A stretch of 64,000 nt of DNA from Sorghum bicolor (GCF_000003195.3 NC_012878.2:56854629-56918628); one strand, 5' to 3'. Shown: positions 35,391 through 48,207, counted from the stretch's first letter. The notes: generated from the letters alone by a model not told the origin. Program-made: numbers and translations.

Positions 35391-37545
35391 GCCGGTCAGG
35401 GTTCTATTGCCAGCTACCTGCATGTTCTCCAGGTATTGCTCGCTGCCTGCGTGCAAGCATCCAAGTTCCCAAATAGAATGTTCAGAATGACTGGCAACTT
35501 GGACATACTGGCCCTAACTGCCGATTACAATCGCTGGAACGAACTCTGAACTAACCTGTGTGCTGGCCACATGCCGTGCGGGCATTCTGCCAACCACATG
35601 GCCGAATTGCAATAGAAAAAAAATGGCCAGGCCGGGTAGCGGCGAGCCGGCGAGGCGCGGCGCGGCAGGGATACGATTCGTTCTTTTGTTCCCGCGAATG
35701 ATCCATTTGACCACCACATGTTTGGTACCACTGCTGTTCTGGCTGCATTTTTCTTTGCGAAACAGAAACACGTTTAGCGGTTAGGCTCTACAAGGATGGC
35801 TGGTGGGGAGTTGCAGGTCCTTCTTCAGAAGTGAAAGAAGGTCTGTACAGTAGATTACAGCTTGGAGACAGAAGAGTTCTATGTGACATGAAGCTTCCAA
35901 GCCAGTGCTTGGAGCAGCAAACCAACAACTACCTATACACGGCTACACAAGTATGATTTGATTTCCTTGGCAGATTGCAGATGCATGTATAGCCTGCAGG
36001 ATCTTGGTTGGACTTGTTAGGTGGTGACTATAGGAGAGTAGAGACAAGCTTATCTTGCTGAACATCGTCACCTAAGATGCGAGAGGAAGGAGGTAATCAG
36101 GTCATAATGATTAGATGTGCATACAGAGCTGCTGAAGAAATGCTAACAATCTGAGATGCCGGGTGGAACCAAGAGTATCAGCTGGTAGAAATTAGGATAC
36201 ATTATCACTCGGTAGTAGGTATACAGGTACAGGCGTACAGCCTGTAAGTGTTCACACAGCTTTTACTCAATGTCCTCTGAAAGTTGAAACAATTATTCCG
36301 GTCTTCAAATAACTTCAACATATCTAATCAAGAGGTGTGATTCCTATATAAATTTATATTCATATATTTCAGTATGAAACCGTCATATTTAGAATTATAC
36401 CGCCTAGTGAAGTGTGTACATGATAACTTGTCAGTACATATGACAATTTTTAAAAATCGCCAGAATATTTAGATGTCACCGATTTAGTTGTCAAGAGAGG
36501 CGTATTTTAATCTAAACATTTTTACAACTAAAAATAAAAAGGGAGAGGGTATCGTCCAACTGGTCTTCATGCGTGCACCTTCGAGTGGCGCTCCCACAAA
36601 ATAGCACCCCTCCCCCCCTAAAATATTTAAGTTTTTTATTTAGGACATCTTTTGTCAAAATAGTGTTTCTTGGGACACTGATGTTGAGCTCAAAATAGCA
36701 TCGTAGTTTGTCATTTCTAAATTGAAGTGTGTTGTACTTTAAATCTGCTACAACTAAAAAGAACAAAACAAAGATAACTGAATGGAACAACAATTTCATG
36801 TCGCCACTCTGCCTCCTATGCGATCCCGTGCACCTGGTGCTTCCCTCTCTTGCCCCTGACCGTGCGGTTGCCGGTGGAGCCGGCTCATGCTCCCTCTTCC
36901 ACACGTGCGACTCGTGGACTCCTCTCATCTCCCACATGGACAAAACCCCAGGGCAGCTACACAAAAATTGGACAATTGCTCTGTAAAACAAAGAACAAAA
37001 TTGGTTAACGGGTAGAAATTCTGAGCAATAAAATAGCAGGCTCTTGCAGCGATAAGCTCAAAGCTGTCAATGAAACAGGACCTTAGGCCAAATTCGTACT
37101 GCACAGATGTTTGTCATCAGCAAAGTCTTCACATAGACTACAATTTTGGCATAGAAAATGTTTCCTCGAAAGTAATCTTATCCAAACCAAAAGAAATATG
37201 TAATTTCACTTTCAGCTTGGTTTAGTTCAGACTTGGCTTAGTTGTTGTCAAAAAAACAAAAAGACTTGGCTTAGTTCAAACTTTAGTATTTGGATCACGT
37301 TTGAATCAAAGAATTCTCGTGTCTAAACTCAAATTTTCTCTTGACTAATTTTAAGTTATTGGAGTGCTGAAACAGTAAAAGTAAGTTATTGGACAGCTGA
37401 AACAGTTAAAGTGCAGGTAACAACAAAAACATACTAGACAATCCTCGACCATAAAAAAACAGACGATCCTCTCAACAACAAGAAGTGCCGACATGTTCAA
37501 CTGTTTTTTTTCCTTTTTTTTCTGAGACTGTACGTGTTCAACTGA
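35391..37545. other. Intergenic, nothing recognised
   Basis: Low-complexity runs (for example a C-run near 36610) and short ORFs up to 159 codons without domains. No supported gene. Confidence 0.35.
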
Positions 37546-37785
37546 GGCCTTGTTTAGTTCACCCAAAAACCCAAAACTTTTCAAGATTTTCTGCCACATC
37601 AAATCTTACGGCACATGCATAAAACATTAAATATAGATGAAAAATAAAAAATAATTATACAGTTTGTTTGCAAACTGTGAAACAATTTTTTTAGACATAT
37701 TTACTCCATAATTAGACAATATTAATCAAATAAAAATGAAAGTGCTACTGTGTCATTTTTCTAAAAAATTTTAGCCCAAACCGAA
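37546..37785 (-). mobile_element. GGCCTTGTTTAG-family MITE
   Basis: Left end GGCCTTGTTTAGTTCACCC and landmarks AATCTTACGGCACATGCAT and TAAATATAGATG. The right end is degenerate near AAATTTTAGCCCAAACC. It lies about 360 bp upstream of the PSMD5 start. Confidence 0.7.
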
Positions 37786-38078
37786 GACAGCCCAATCAGA
37801 ACATGTCCCCTACCCTTCGGGCTTCGGGCTTCGGCCTTCGCCGTACGAGGCCGCTCCCAGCGTCGGCCCCACGCAGTCCCCTCCGGCCGCGGCCTGCGAG
37901 AGCCACGCCGCTCGGGCGACCCTGCCCACGCGGCAAGCAGCAGAAGCCTTGGCTCCTGCCCATCATCTTGCAGACTCGCTGGTGACTCGACTAGAGCGGC
38001 GTGGTCTTGTTGGTCTCATTCCTAGATTTTCCTAGGCACTAGGCAGGCTTTCTCCTTCCCCAAGCCAAAACCCCAGAG

Positions 38079-38114
<36 letters not shown>

Positions 38115-38143
38115 AGGAGAAGCGCGGCGGAGAACAGCACCGG
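37786..38143 (+). promoter_or_regulatory. Promoter/leader region of PSMD5 with (GA)n
   Basis: Contains AGCCCAAACC and AGCCCAATC (site II-like), a GC-rich stretch, and a (GA)n repeat of about 15 units (38080-38109) just upstream of the ATG. GA repeats are common in plant 5' UTRs. The transcription start is not defined. Confidence 0.45.
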
Positions 38144-41100
38144 ATGGAGCCCTCGCCAGCGGCGGGAGAGCTGGGCGCGATGCTTCGGGCGGCCGCTGAC
38201 TTCGCGTCCTACCCAGGCAATGCCCCTTTCCCTAGCTTGCTTCAATCTGGGCGGATGAAGTTAATTGCTCAGGTTGTCTCTGCCGGCGCCGGGTTATGCT
38301 TGGCTCTGATCGTGACAACGGATTGGATCACTTTGGGGTGGAGCTCGCTGCGCTGGAAACCTAGTAGCGGATCCTGGCTGGGGCTGTATTACTTCGGCAT
38401 TCGTTTGATTCTCGCACGGATTCTGCTGTTTGTTGGAAGATATGTTCGCATGCTCTGCTGTAGTGGGGAAATTTCCCGTAGTGTTATTCGACTAGCTCAA
38501 ATTTGTTTTTTAAAGCTGGAGATACCAGTGGCTTGTACTGCACCATCCATCGACGTGTCTTTGTGCGTGAGTGTGTTTTGATGGAAGGCTATTTTCTCTA
38601 CTAGAAAGGGAATTACAAGTAGGTCAGGCAGATTTATGACATAATAATGGTTACATATGTATGCTGAAGTGGTGTGCATCGAAGTCTTCCTCAAATTTTA
38701 AGAGCACTTAAACTTTCGAAATGCATAGGCAGACTAGCCATGTGATGACTGGAGGACTGAATCTACATGTCATTTGTTGCAGGGTTGCATAGTGATGATA
38801 CTGTGAGGCAGTTCCTGGAACGATGTCCTCTGCCTAAGCTCTTAGGGTATACCTATTTTCTATCCTCCAACTTTTTAGGGTGTCGACTTGTATATGTTCC
38901 TGTGCCATGTAATTCATAACAATACAGGCCCAGAAAAGTTACCTCCTTTAGAGAACGTTTTAGAAGTTCTATCCATATGTGTTCTGATTCCAATCTGTCA
39001 TAGAATATGTATCAATTTGATATAAGTAACTAATTAAGTATATCTATTGTAAGGAATATTGACTATTTTTTTTTAGTTTACAAAATATTTTTTTTATAGA
39101 ATGTTATTGTTTTAATAGATATAGAATACTTTTCTGTTCTGTGAAATTCTCTTAAAATTGACAAAGCCAACTTTTACAGTTAATGCCTTATTTATACTGT
39201 CTACTGGCACCTTATGTCCTTTATCCCATTTCAGTGATACTGTTTATTTTTCTGTCCTTCAGTGCATTGCAGAGTGAAGCAGATGTACCTGGGATGGTTG
39301 AAACTGTCACAGAGTGTTTAGACAAAATATTTTCCTCAAGATATGGAGCGTCACTTCTGCCAAGCTACGGTGTATGTGTAACTATCTCCTTCTCTGACTT
39401 GCTATCTAGACATGTCCAGTTGTCCACCTACTCTTACCTAGCTCAACATATTTAAAAATACCTAACAAAATGATCAATGTTCATTCTTTGTGAAAACTCC
39501 TTGCTTAGTTCTCATGCATACTGATGATCTGAAGTCTCCATTGTATTTTTATATTCCAGGCATTTATTCAAGCTGGATTGCTCACAGACTCGAAGCAAAT
39601 CAGAAAATTAGCCTGCAAAGCTGTATGTACCTGAACATGTTTCTAAGTGCATGTTACTCGCAATTTCTGCTCTTTATTTGTTACTCGCATGGACACTCGG
39701 AAAACTTGGTTTTATCTGTTATCTTTATTTAACTCTTCTTTTATCCATTCATGTACATTTCATGTAAATTTCTAAGTGCATCTCTAAACACAATGCATAC
39801 TATAGAATAGATTTTTATTGTAATTTCATTTGATTGCTTCTTTGAGATGGCAAATGGATAAAGACAATTTCCTTCTAGTACATAGTGTTTTTAAAAAGAT
39901 TTACTCCATGTAACCTTCAAGGTTTCTTTAATCTGGAATAGCTCATATTCTCTAGAGTAAAAGGTCACACTGAACTTTGTGTGCTCACTGTGCTGACAGG
40001 GCACTTGTGTGCTCTGCAACTCATGCTAATCCCCTTTCATGTTTGGTGCTCTTCATTTCAGTTTGTAAATCTACAAACTTTTGGCAGAACAATGTCTAGC
40101 CACTGACTGAAATTCTGTATCACCATATCAGGTACTCCATCTTCTTGACAAGGCTGAAGATGGTGCTGCTGTGGAGACAGTTGTGCAGCACAATCTGTTT
40201 CCTCTTATGATCAATTGCTTGATTGAGGGGTATTATTTTTTGTACGCATACACTTTATTTAATCCTGTTGAATCATATGCATTGTAACTTGGTGATAAAA
40301 TTTTATTTGCTGTCTTTGGTTTCTGCAGAGATGAAGAGATTTCAGCAATCATTTTGGACACTGTAAAGCGTTTAGCACAAATTCCTAAAGGAGCCGTGAG
40401 TCCAATAAGTCTTCTTAGTATTGAACATTTTTCTGTGTGATGGATATTTAGTCTATTTCTTTCCTGTTTGTAGGAAGTCATATTCCCACCAGATGGTCAA
40501 GGATCTGTCCAACTTGGTAAAGTGGCGGCTCAGTCATCCTCATTGGTATGGCAATTTGTGTCCTCTTATGTCACATATTTTGCAGAACCAACAAATAACA
40601 AATTAACAACAAGTCATGCCCTCGTGGACCAATGCCGGCCTACATGCACAAAGGCAGAAACACATGCTTTAAAACAAACGAGTTAATCAATACTGCATAT
40701 GATTTGATCCACTTGTGTTTGACCTTATTAACTATATGCCATCAAATTTAAATGTAGTTACAATGGCACAAAAGTATTAAGTGATATCACCTAAATCTAA
40801 TACAATTGCCACTATTATTGGTATCTTTCGACTTTATTGTATCATCTTTGTTTGTGGCTCTTGTTGAGTTTAATCTCTAGTCTACCCCAACTTGGTACAG
40901 AAGACTTTGTATTTTGATAATGAGCATGGCACATCAATACTATTTATAATGAATCTATTAATATCATTTTCATGTGTCTTCCAGAGTATTTACCAAATTA
41001 CCATGTAATATAGTAATGGCCAAAGTTGCTGCATTATAGGATGTCATCAGATCTTTGTGTACATTTCCCTTTTACCTGGTGCCAATAAAATTAGTTACTA

Positions 41101-43840
41101 GTTACTACTGAGTGACTTCTGTTTATGTTGTACTGGATGCTCTTACTGTTGATCTGTAGACCACAACATGACCAAATGTTATTCATGTTTCTCGCTATTG
41201 TAGCCACGGATTCGTATTCTATCTTTAATAGCCAAGCTCTTCACTGTTTCAAGTTATACTGCTTCTGCCATTCGTGATACAAACCTTCTGAGCATATTTG
41301 AAGAGGAAATAAAAGATACAAGAGATATGCTTAAAACCCTCAGTGCGCTGGAGGTCTTATATGAGGTAAAAGGATTTTTTTTCCTGTTCATTCACATGTC
41401 TTAATATTTGGCTATCTCACTAAGAGTTTCATTGTGAATACTTGATTTATGTATTTATCTTAAAAAAACGGATTCGGCGAGTCTGTAACTTAGTTTCCAA
41501 GGGTTGGTCTGTGTAAGTTGGGTCTCTTTGATCAGTGTAACATTTTTCTACCTTAATGAAATGATGCGCAGTTCTCCTGCGCTGTTCGAGAAATTTTTTT
41601 TTGAAAAACTGTTTTTAAGGAGAAGGGGTTATATCCCTTAAGTTTAAGATAATAATGTTTTTATATTGTTTTTTAATGGTGCCCGTCGTGTAAAAACTCG
41701 TGAAGCCTTGATTCATTTGCAAAATACTTGCATTAGTATCATTTCATATTAGATGCTTGGTGAACCAATGTTTTATCGCATTGTGATAACTGTAGTTTGT
41801 TTCCTTGTCTATTGTACCATGTCAACATGTTACATAATCCTGGCAGTCATAGGTTTTCTGCTATCTAATGAATGATCACGCTCAATGGGTTTAAGATTCT
41901 GGAGTTTCTTGGAGAAGCTATATATTTTGGCTAACCATTTCTTCTATGACACTGCAGCTTGTTGAACACCCTCACAGCAACATTTTCTTGCTGAAGACCA
42001 ACTTGCTTCAACTCATAGTTGATATCATCAAGTACTTGTCTTATGCCTTTATATCTCTGTTTTTCCTTCTGTTATGTTTTCAACTATAATATATGTTGTC
42101 TTTTCTTTTGGTCTGTGCAGTGATTCATCAGCTGATTCTGTTATACGGTCAAGGGCAGCATTAATTAGTGGGAGGCTTCTTTCTTCAGCTGATGCTTTCA
42201 CAGCAATTGATAAATCCTGTAAGCATCAATACACCATTTCAGTCGTCAAACTTTCGATTACCAATTGTTCCACAACTTTGAACATTGAAGATTTTCTATT
42301 GTAAATGTTTCATCATCCTGCTTTAAATTTAATCAGATGACCATCTTCTGTAGTTTTCTTACATGTGAAACTAGACAGACATGTTAATCAAGATTTCCCC
42401 ATGTTAGGCGTTACCAATCTGCTTGTAGCCATAGACAAAATTTTGAAGATGGAAGAAAGCCAGAATACTGATGAAATTGAGAGTGCATTGGAGACCTTGG
42501 GTCTAATTGGTACAAGTAAGTCATGCTTCTGCTTGATAATATTGAAGTCTTCACCACGTTGCCAGAATAAATCCTTACTGTTCCTTTGATTTTATGTTAC
42601 AATAGCAAGTCAAGGAGCACATTTCTTGCTGACATCATCAAATGTTGCCAGACATGTTGTCAAGTCATCCTTTGACCGACAAGGCAGAGGTAGACAGCTG
42701 GTAAGTTTGTATACTTATTTGCATGCTTTGATCGAAATCATCACCTGTTACCGGTAAAGGAGTCATATTGTTAGAAACTATCCCTCTTATGTGTTATGAT
42801 ACACATGCAGGCTGCTTTACATGCCTTTGGGAGCATATGTGGTATGGATAGACAAGAAGACCAGATGAAACTTGATGACGAAGCCGAAGGAAACTTGAAG
42901 CGCTTGGTCTATACAACTGCAGCAAACAGTCCAAAATTAACCCCTTCAGTTAGTAGCAACAGTTTTTCTAGTTTGTCCATTTATCTGAAATTGCTTATGA
43001 TTCTGCCTTCTTAGTTGTGTTTTTTATTAAGCCTTTTTCTCTTGATTGTTTGCCAGGCTGCTCTTCTGTCAATTCTGCAACAAGACCCGGACATTAGGAT
43101 AGCTGTAAGCACCTTAGGCTCGTTAAAGATATTTTTGCATTTTGAATGAATATTTTCTTAACTCGTTAGCTTGGATATTTTTATTGTGCTCAACCTGATG
43201 AATGTCGAATGCATGACCATCTGCAGGGTTACAGAGTAATATCAGGACTGGTCATCCGGGAATGGTGCTTAAGGGAGGTTTGCTTAAATTCAGAGATAAT
43301 CAGATTTGTTACAGACCCAACAATGGAGACAACAAAACTTGGTAAGTAATTAATACACTTGATCCTAATGAAGTAATTATAACCATCTGAACTTGTTTCA
43401 ACAGGGCATTATGGTATTTATTTGATCATTTGGAATTGTTTTGTCAAACTGGTTATATTTGAATGTGTTGCCATGATCAAGTCATTCATAGTTTACAAAT
43501 CCTACCATGCACTGGGCTAATTTCCATTTATTGGGCCAATTATTGTAATGTTATGTTGTAGGCATGGAAGCCCGGTATAACTGCTGTGTGGCAATTAACA
43601 AGGCCCTATCATCATCCCATCTTCTGCATGAAGCAAGTCTTTCTGGACTCATTGGGAAGGTAGACTCTCACTCTCTCAGGGCCAGTATCTGTCACTTTTG
43701 TTGCTTGAGTCTAAAACGTTAACCAGCAATACAAAACGTTTTTGGTGCAGTTGAATGATGCCGTGAAACGGGGCCCTTACCTTTCTGAAAGGAAGCGTGT
43801 GGAGGCACGGCCGGTTGTTGATACTGCAGAGAGGTTTTAA
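38144..43840 (+). CDS. PSMD5: 26S proteasome non-ATPase subunit 5 (PSMD5/S5b-like)
   Basis: Seventeen exons: 38144-38216, 38783-38846, 39263-39371, 39560-39622, 40132-40229, 40329-40395, 40474-40545, 41204-41365, 41958-42031, 42121-42218, 42408-42515, 42606-42700, 42811-42948, 43057-43104, 43227-43341, 43562-43659 and 43751-43840. They join in frame to 523 residues, close to the human protein (about 504). It is an all-helical ARM/HEAT-type protein with stretches such as HSDDTVRQFLERCPLPKLLG, RKLACKAVLHLLDKAEDGAA and DEISAIILDTVKRLAQIPKG-like repeats. PSMD5/S5b is known as a chaperone that binds Rpt subunits during regulatory-particle assembly and can restrain the 26S proteasome. The first intron appears to use a GC donor (CCCAG/GCAATG). 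An 18-bp duplication spans the stop. Confidence 0.9.
41456..41600 (+). mobile_element. Non-LTR (LINE/SINE) 3'-end remnant in PSMD5 intron 8
   Basis: The string GGTTGGTCTGTGTAAGTTGG, then TTAATGAAATGATGCGCAG, then CTCCTGCGCTGTTCGAGAAA matches the kind of 3' tail common to grass non-LTR elements. No 5' end or target duplication is defined. Intronic, so probably harmless. Confidence 0.45.
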
Positions 43841-43865
43841 GCTAGCCAGAGGTTTTAAGCTAGCC
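43830..43865 (+). repeat. Perfect 18-bp tandem duplication at PSMD5 stop
   Basis: AGAGGTTTTAAGCTAGCC occurs at 43830-43847 and 43848-43865. The TAA inside copy 1 is the stop codon; copy 2 lies in the 3' UTR. Confidence 0.98.
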
Positions 43866-44373
43866 TTGAGCCTTCACCCAAAGTAAACGATGACTCTCAC
43901 AGCGTAGTTAGGAGGTAACTGGGCGTGCCCTGCGTCTCATGCTGTTGGCTTATGAATATCAGACATACATATGGTGTACTTGGATGATGGGGAGGACAAT
44001 GTGTACTTGAGCTCATACCGTTTCTTCTGGTTTGCTTTGTGGATGTCTGATGCAGCCCATACCTGCAAAACAAACTCATCGGTTGCAGGACCATGCCAAA
44101 TTTTGGGGGAAATAACAGATGCAACCAGAACTATTTTCTCTCATTTTCAATCAAATCGGGTACTTTCTCCATATATCTAAACCTAAACTGTTCCTAGATT
44201 TGCAAGAACTGAATCAACAAACCAAAACATCAGCCTCCGGGCACGCTGTATTCTGTACAACATAGTTGCCTTGCCTCTATGTATGCAGCGTGCGCACTCT
44301 GCATTATCTACACATGCGCACAACTGAACTGTACACCACGGCAACAAAAGACACAAAGAAGACGGCAATGTGG
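43866..44373. other. Space between convergent PSMD5 and MACPF genes
   Basis: About 500 bp that should hold both 3' UTRs. No ORF of note. Confidence 0.5.
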
Positions 44374-44413
44374 AATGTGGAGGCCTCAAACGTAATGTGG
44401 AGGCCTCAAACGT
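44374..44413. repeat. Perfect 20-bp tandem duplication after MACPF stop
   Basis: AATGTGGAGGCCTCAAACGT occurs at 44374-44393 and 44394-44413, two bases beyond the MACPF stop codon (44416-44418), so in its 3' UTR. Confidence 0.98.
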
Positions 44414-44415
44414 GA

Positions 44416-46842
44416 TCAGTGTCCGTCAGTGTCCTCTTGCACTGCGATGAGCAACGAGTACTTGACCTTGAGCGCAACCTTGCCGCCCTCCATGCACAGC
44501 TTAGCGCCGGTGACCACCCAGTAGCCCGGCAGGTCGTCGGGGCCCCTGCTCACCTCGGTGGTGTCAATGTGCCTGGCCATCTTCTGAACCGGGAGCGGCA
44601 CCGGCGGTCCCTTGGGGAAAATGGCGGAGTTCACCTCCACCTTCTCCTCCGCCTGCGGCACCGGCACCGGCGCCAGGCCACCGGACAGCGCGGCGCTGAG
44701 CCGCGCCGACAGCGACCCGGACTTCCGCGGCACGACGAAAGGCCCGTCCCACTCGGAGCGGCGGATCTTCATGGCGGCGACGCCGGAGAAGCCGAGGCGC
44801 AGGAAGAGCACCTTCTTGAGGCAGCAGGCGTCCCGCACCTCGAGCCACGCGCTGGTGACGATGGCGGCGCAGTCGTCGATCCGCGCGCCGTTGTACTGCA
44901 CGGGCGCCGTGCAGATGTGCGAGAGCAGCGGCGACCGGACGGGCTCGATGTAGTCGCGCTCGTTCACCGCCGCGTCCTCCGCCGACGCGGCCTCGCCGAG
45001 CACCGTGACCGCGCCGGGCGTCGCCGAGAGGTGCTGCAGGTGGACGCCCAGCCGGTCGTTCTTCTTGCCTTCCAGGAACAGCCGGATGCCGGTCACCGGG
45101 CGGTTGCTGGAATCGACCTTGGCAGTGTTGACGTGAAGTTTAGGGCCCATGAGGGTGAACTGGAGAGACGGCAGGCTGTTCTTCCTCCGCTGGAGACACA
45201 GCGGGAGCTCACCGAACTCTGGAGCCCAGAGTCGAGGCACCTGGAACTCGAGAAACTGCTGGAGCTCTTCTATGGGCGGCTTGTCTGTTTCCATTCCACA
45301 AAGCAGAGGAAAATGAATGAGCAACCGACGATTAGACAGGACATCCAACCAACACAACACACATCTGATAAACTAATTCAGATTAGACTGACAGTCCTGC
45401 TACAGTTACAACACGCTTACAAACATAAGTACATACATACATACATCTGAGGTAGAGGTTCACGGCGTGGTTGAGGAAGCCGCTGCCCCGGACGCCGGTG
45501 AGCAGGCTCGTTATGGGCACGAACGACATGGAGATCACGTCCGGGAAGCCGGTGATGGTGGAGAGCCACTTGCTGTGGCACTGCCCGCTGTCGACGCCGC
45601 CCCTCCTGATGTGAATGCACACCATGTCCTGCGAAGGTTCCACTTCCAGGAGGGTTAGTTTTTGTTTCTGGCTGTTGGCGCCAATGCGCCATCATGGCAC
45701 ATTGAACATTTGTGATGAGCAAAGGTGCTTGCTTACATCCTTTTGAGACACAACGGGTGATCTGAAGGACTGCCAGGCGGCTGATCCGGGGCCAAATTTA
45801 CCCTGTAGCACACACAACAAGACTTTGCTCATTCCGTTCCACACTCGGTTGTAGGAGTATTTGAATTGCATGGAGCCATGGACTCCAAAGTCTCAGTTTT
45901 CAAACGAGATGAGACGATATGTACATGTATGTGTTGGGCAGAGAAGAGGAAGAGGAAGAGGAAGAGAGGAGTGAAGTGCTCACGTTTAGCCCCTGCGACA
46001 GCCTGCCGTCTCCCGCGGCGGAACCGGAACCTGCCGTGGAATCCTCCTGTGACGAGGACGAGAGCCTGTCGTCGGCGAGCTTCTTGAGCCGGGCCTGCAC
46101 GTCGCTCTGCGTGAGGTCAGAGCCCTTGAGCTGCTTCACGCACACCACGTCCTTCCCTCCCATCTTCACCCCGACGATGACGTGGGTCCCGTACTTGTCG
46201 ATGAACCTGCAGTGAGCACGCACGGCAGCAGCATTAGTTTCAGTTTCAGTTTCAGTTTCAGCTTCGCCGCGCGCCACCGCTGCTCGGAGCCTGGGACGAT
46301 CGACACGCTACGTACTCGGCGAGCGCGGGGGGATCCCAGGAGGCCGGCAGGTCCCGCTTGACGTCCTCCCTGAGGGCGAGGTGCGCGCGCACGGCCTCGA
46401 CGCTGTAGAGCTCGACGAGGCGGGCGTCGAAGCAGAGGCTGCGCGTGGCGGCGGCGTCGCGGTGCCAGCACCCGCGGTAGTCGAACATGGCGTTGAAGGC
46501 GCCCGAGGGGATCTTGCTGCCCGCCAGCGACAGCGACCGGTTCACCTGCTCCGCCATCTGCGCGAAGGGGAGCACGTCGGAGCGGAACCGCGCGCGCTCG
46601 CCCTTGTCGGCGACGACACCGGCCGGCACGCCCGCCACGACGGCGCCGCCCGGGAACGCCAGGTCCCGCGGGGATGTCCCGGTCCCGGCGGCGTCGAGGT
46701 CCACCAGCCGGCCACCGGGCTTTGCGCGGCCCAGGCGGAGGTCCCCTGTGACGTCGTAGCCGCACCCGACCGCGCCCACGGCCGCCTCCGCCGCGTCCTG
46801 CGCGGTCATGCGCGCCCCCCTGGAGCCTCGCGTCGTCGTCAT
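44416..46842 (-). CDS. MACPF-domain protein (CAD1/NSL1-like)
   Basis: Five exons, 46842-46316, 46206-45984, 45802-45737, 45628-45445 and 45284-44416, join in frame to 622 residues with GT-AG introns. The N-terminal block GCGYDVTGDLRLG is typical of the plant MACPF group. The MACPF signature is seen as FIDKYGTHVIVGVKMGGKD (residues 177-195), reconstituted across intron 1. The C-terminal part (KPPIEELQQFLEFQVPRLWAP onward) is the plant-specific extension. Arabidopsis relatives CAD1 and NSL1 restrain salicylic-acid-dependent defence and cell death; a similar role here is inference. An internal ATG 11 codons downstream (MTAQDAAEAAVG) is an alternative start and fits relatives better. No signal peptide is evident. 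Confidence 0.9.
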
Positions 46843-46898
46843 CGTCCGTCCGTCGTCCGGTACCCCCCCTCTGCTCTGCCCCGTGCGTCCGGGCGGGG

Positions 46899-46907
46899 GT
46901 TATAACG
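46899..46907 (-). promoter_or_regulatory. TATA-like box for MACPF gene
   Basis: GTTATAACC on the minus strand, about 60 bp upstream of the 46842 ATG. The close spacing implies a very short leader, or that the downstream ATG (46809) is used. Confidence 0.4.
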
Positions 46908-47673
46908 GACGCAGCCGCGACGGGGACTCGGGGAGGCCGGCCCGAGCTGCAGCTGTGCCGCCACCGGCACGGTACGGTACTATTCCATCGGCCTGTCGTG
47001 CGGCGTGGGCGTGGACTGCGCACGCAGCGCAGCGCAGCCCGTCGCGGCGTGCACCTGGTCGACTGGTCCGGTAGTGTGTGGCGTTGGGGGAGGGACAGGC
47101 TGCGTGCGGGGGCTGCTGCAGGCGCGGAAGGGGAAGGGGGGACAGCGACGGCGCGCGGGCGAGGTCAAGGTCGTGGGGTGGTGGGGCACCATCGTGTATG
47201 GTGGGCCGGGGGGACGCGTCAGTGGAGTGACGTGCGGGCGGCGGGTTGACGGGGTCTCGGCTCTCGGGGGCGGGGGCTCGTCGCTGTCGCGGCGGGGCAG
47301 CCGGAGCTACCGGTCAGGGGCCAAAACGGGGCGTCGGGCACGGGGGTTTCAGGGTTTCGGTGGACTGGAACTGGGCGACAGCGGGCGGCGGGGCATGCCG
47401 GGGCTGCGGATCCTGAGATCAGAATTCAGGTCAGGAGCACCAACACGTAGGATACAAGGAAGCAGCCGTGTCAGACTGAAAGGCCCTGTGTTTTGGAGGC
47501 TTGCTGCGTCGTCGTCTTCATTTTCCTTCTTCTATATGCAGGCTGCAGCAAGTGGCTATTGTGACCTGATTTATAAGGTATAATTGACCAGTGTCGCGTG
47601 GTATTTTTGTAGAGACAATGGTGTGGACTTTTAGAGTAAAACAAACGCCTGATGATGATTTCTTAGGTTTCTA
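46908..47673. other. Upstream region of MACPF gene, GC-rich
   Basis: GC-rich to about 47500. A 192-codon plus-strand ORF (47005-47583) is glycine/arginine-rich with no domain and looks like a composition artefact. Confidence 0.4.
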
Positions 47674-47915
47674 GGCCTTGTTTAGATGCGAATTTTTTTT
47701 AGATTTCGCTACCGTAGCACTTTCGTTTGTTTGTGGCAAATATTGTTCAATTATAGACTAACTATGGTCAAAAGATTCGTTTCGCGATTTACAGGCAAAT
47801 TATGTAATTAGTTTTTGTTTTCGTCTATATTTAATGCTTCATGCATGTGCCGCAAGATTCGATGTGACGAGAAATTTTGACAACTTTTTGGTTTTTGGGT
47901 GAAGTAAACAAGGCC
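47674..47915 (+). mobile_element. 242-bp MITE, GGCCTTGTTTAG family, CTA flanks
   Basis: Ends GGCCTTGTTTAGATGC and AAGTAAACAAGGCC. CTA flanks at 47671-47673 and 47916-47918. Same length as the copies at 886 and 32725. Confidence 0.87.
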
Positions 47916-47957
47916 CTAATTCGAAGCGTCAGCGGTGGCAGCCGGCAGGTTCATTCA

Positions 47958-48190
47958 GGCCGTGTTTAGTTCGTGAAGGAAAAATTTTCGCGACACTGTA
48001 GCATTTTTCGTTTGTTTATGGTAATTATGATCCAACTATGGACTAATTAGACTCAAAAGATTTGTCTCGTAAATTCCGACCAAACTGTGCAATTAGTTTT
48101 TATTTTCGTCTATATTTAATACTCCACGCGTCTAAAGATTCGATGTGACGGGAAATCTTAAAGAATTTTAGGTTTAGGTTTTGCGGTGGA
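47958..48190 (+). mobile_element. GGCCTTGTTTAG-family MITE, 3' end degenerate
   Basis: Starts GGCCGTGTTTAGTTCG with landmarks CACTGTAGCATTTTTCG, GACTCAAAAGATTTGTCTCG and GATTCGATGTGACGGG. The right terminus is lost around TTTAGGTTTTGCGG. Same orientation as the copy 40 bp upstream. Confidence 0.75.
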
Positions 48191-48207
48191 AGGCGAAGGC
48201 TCAACCT

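Noticed and set aside
47005..47583. 192-codon plus-strand ORF upstream of the MACPF gene
   Set aside because: Gly/Arg-rich low complexity over a GC-rich promoter region, with no family resemblance.
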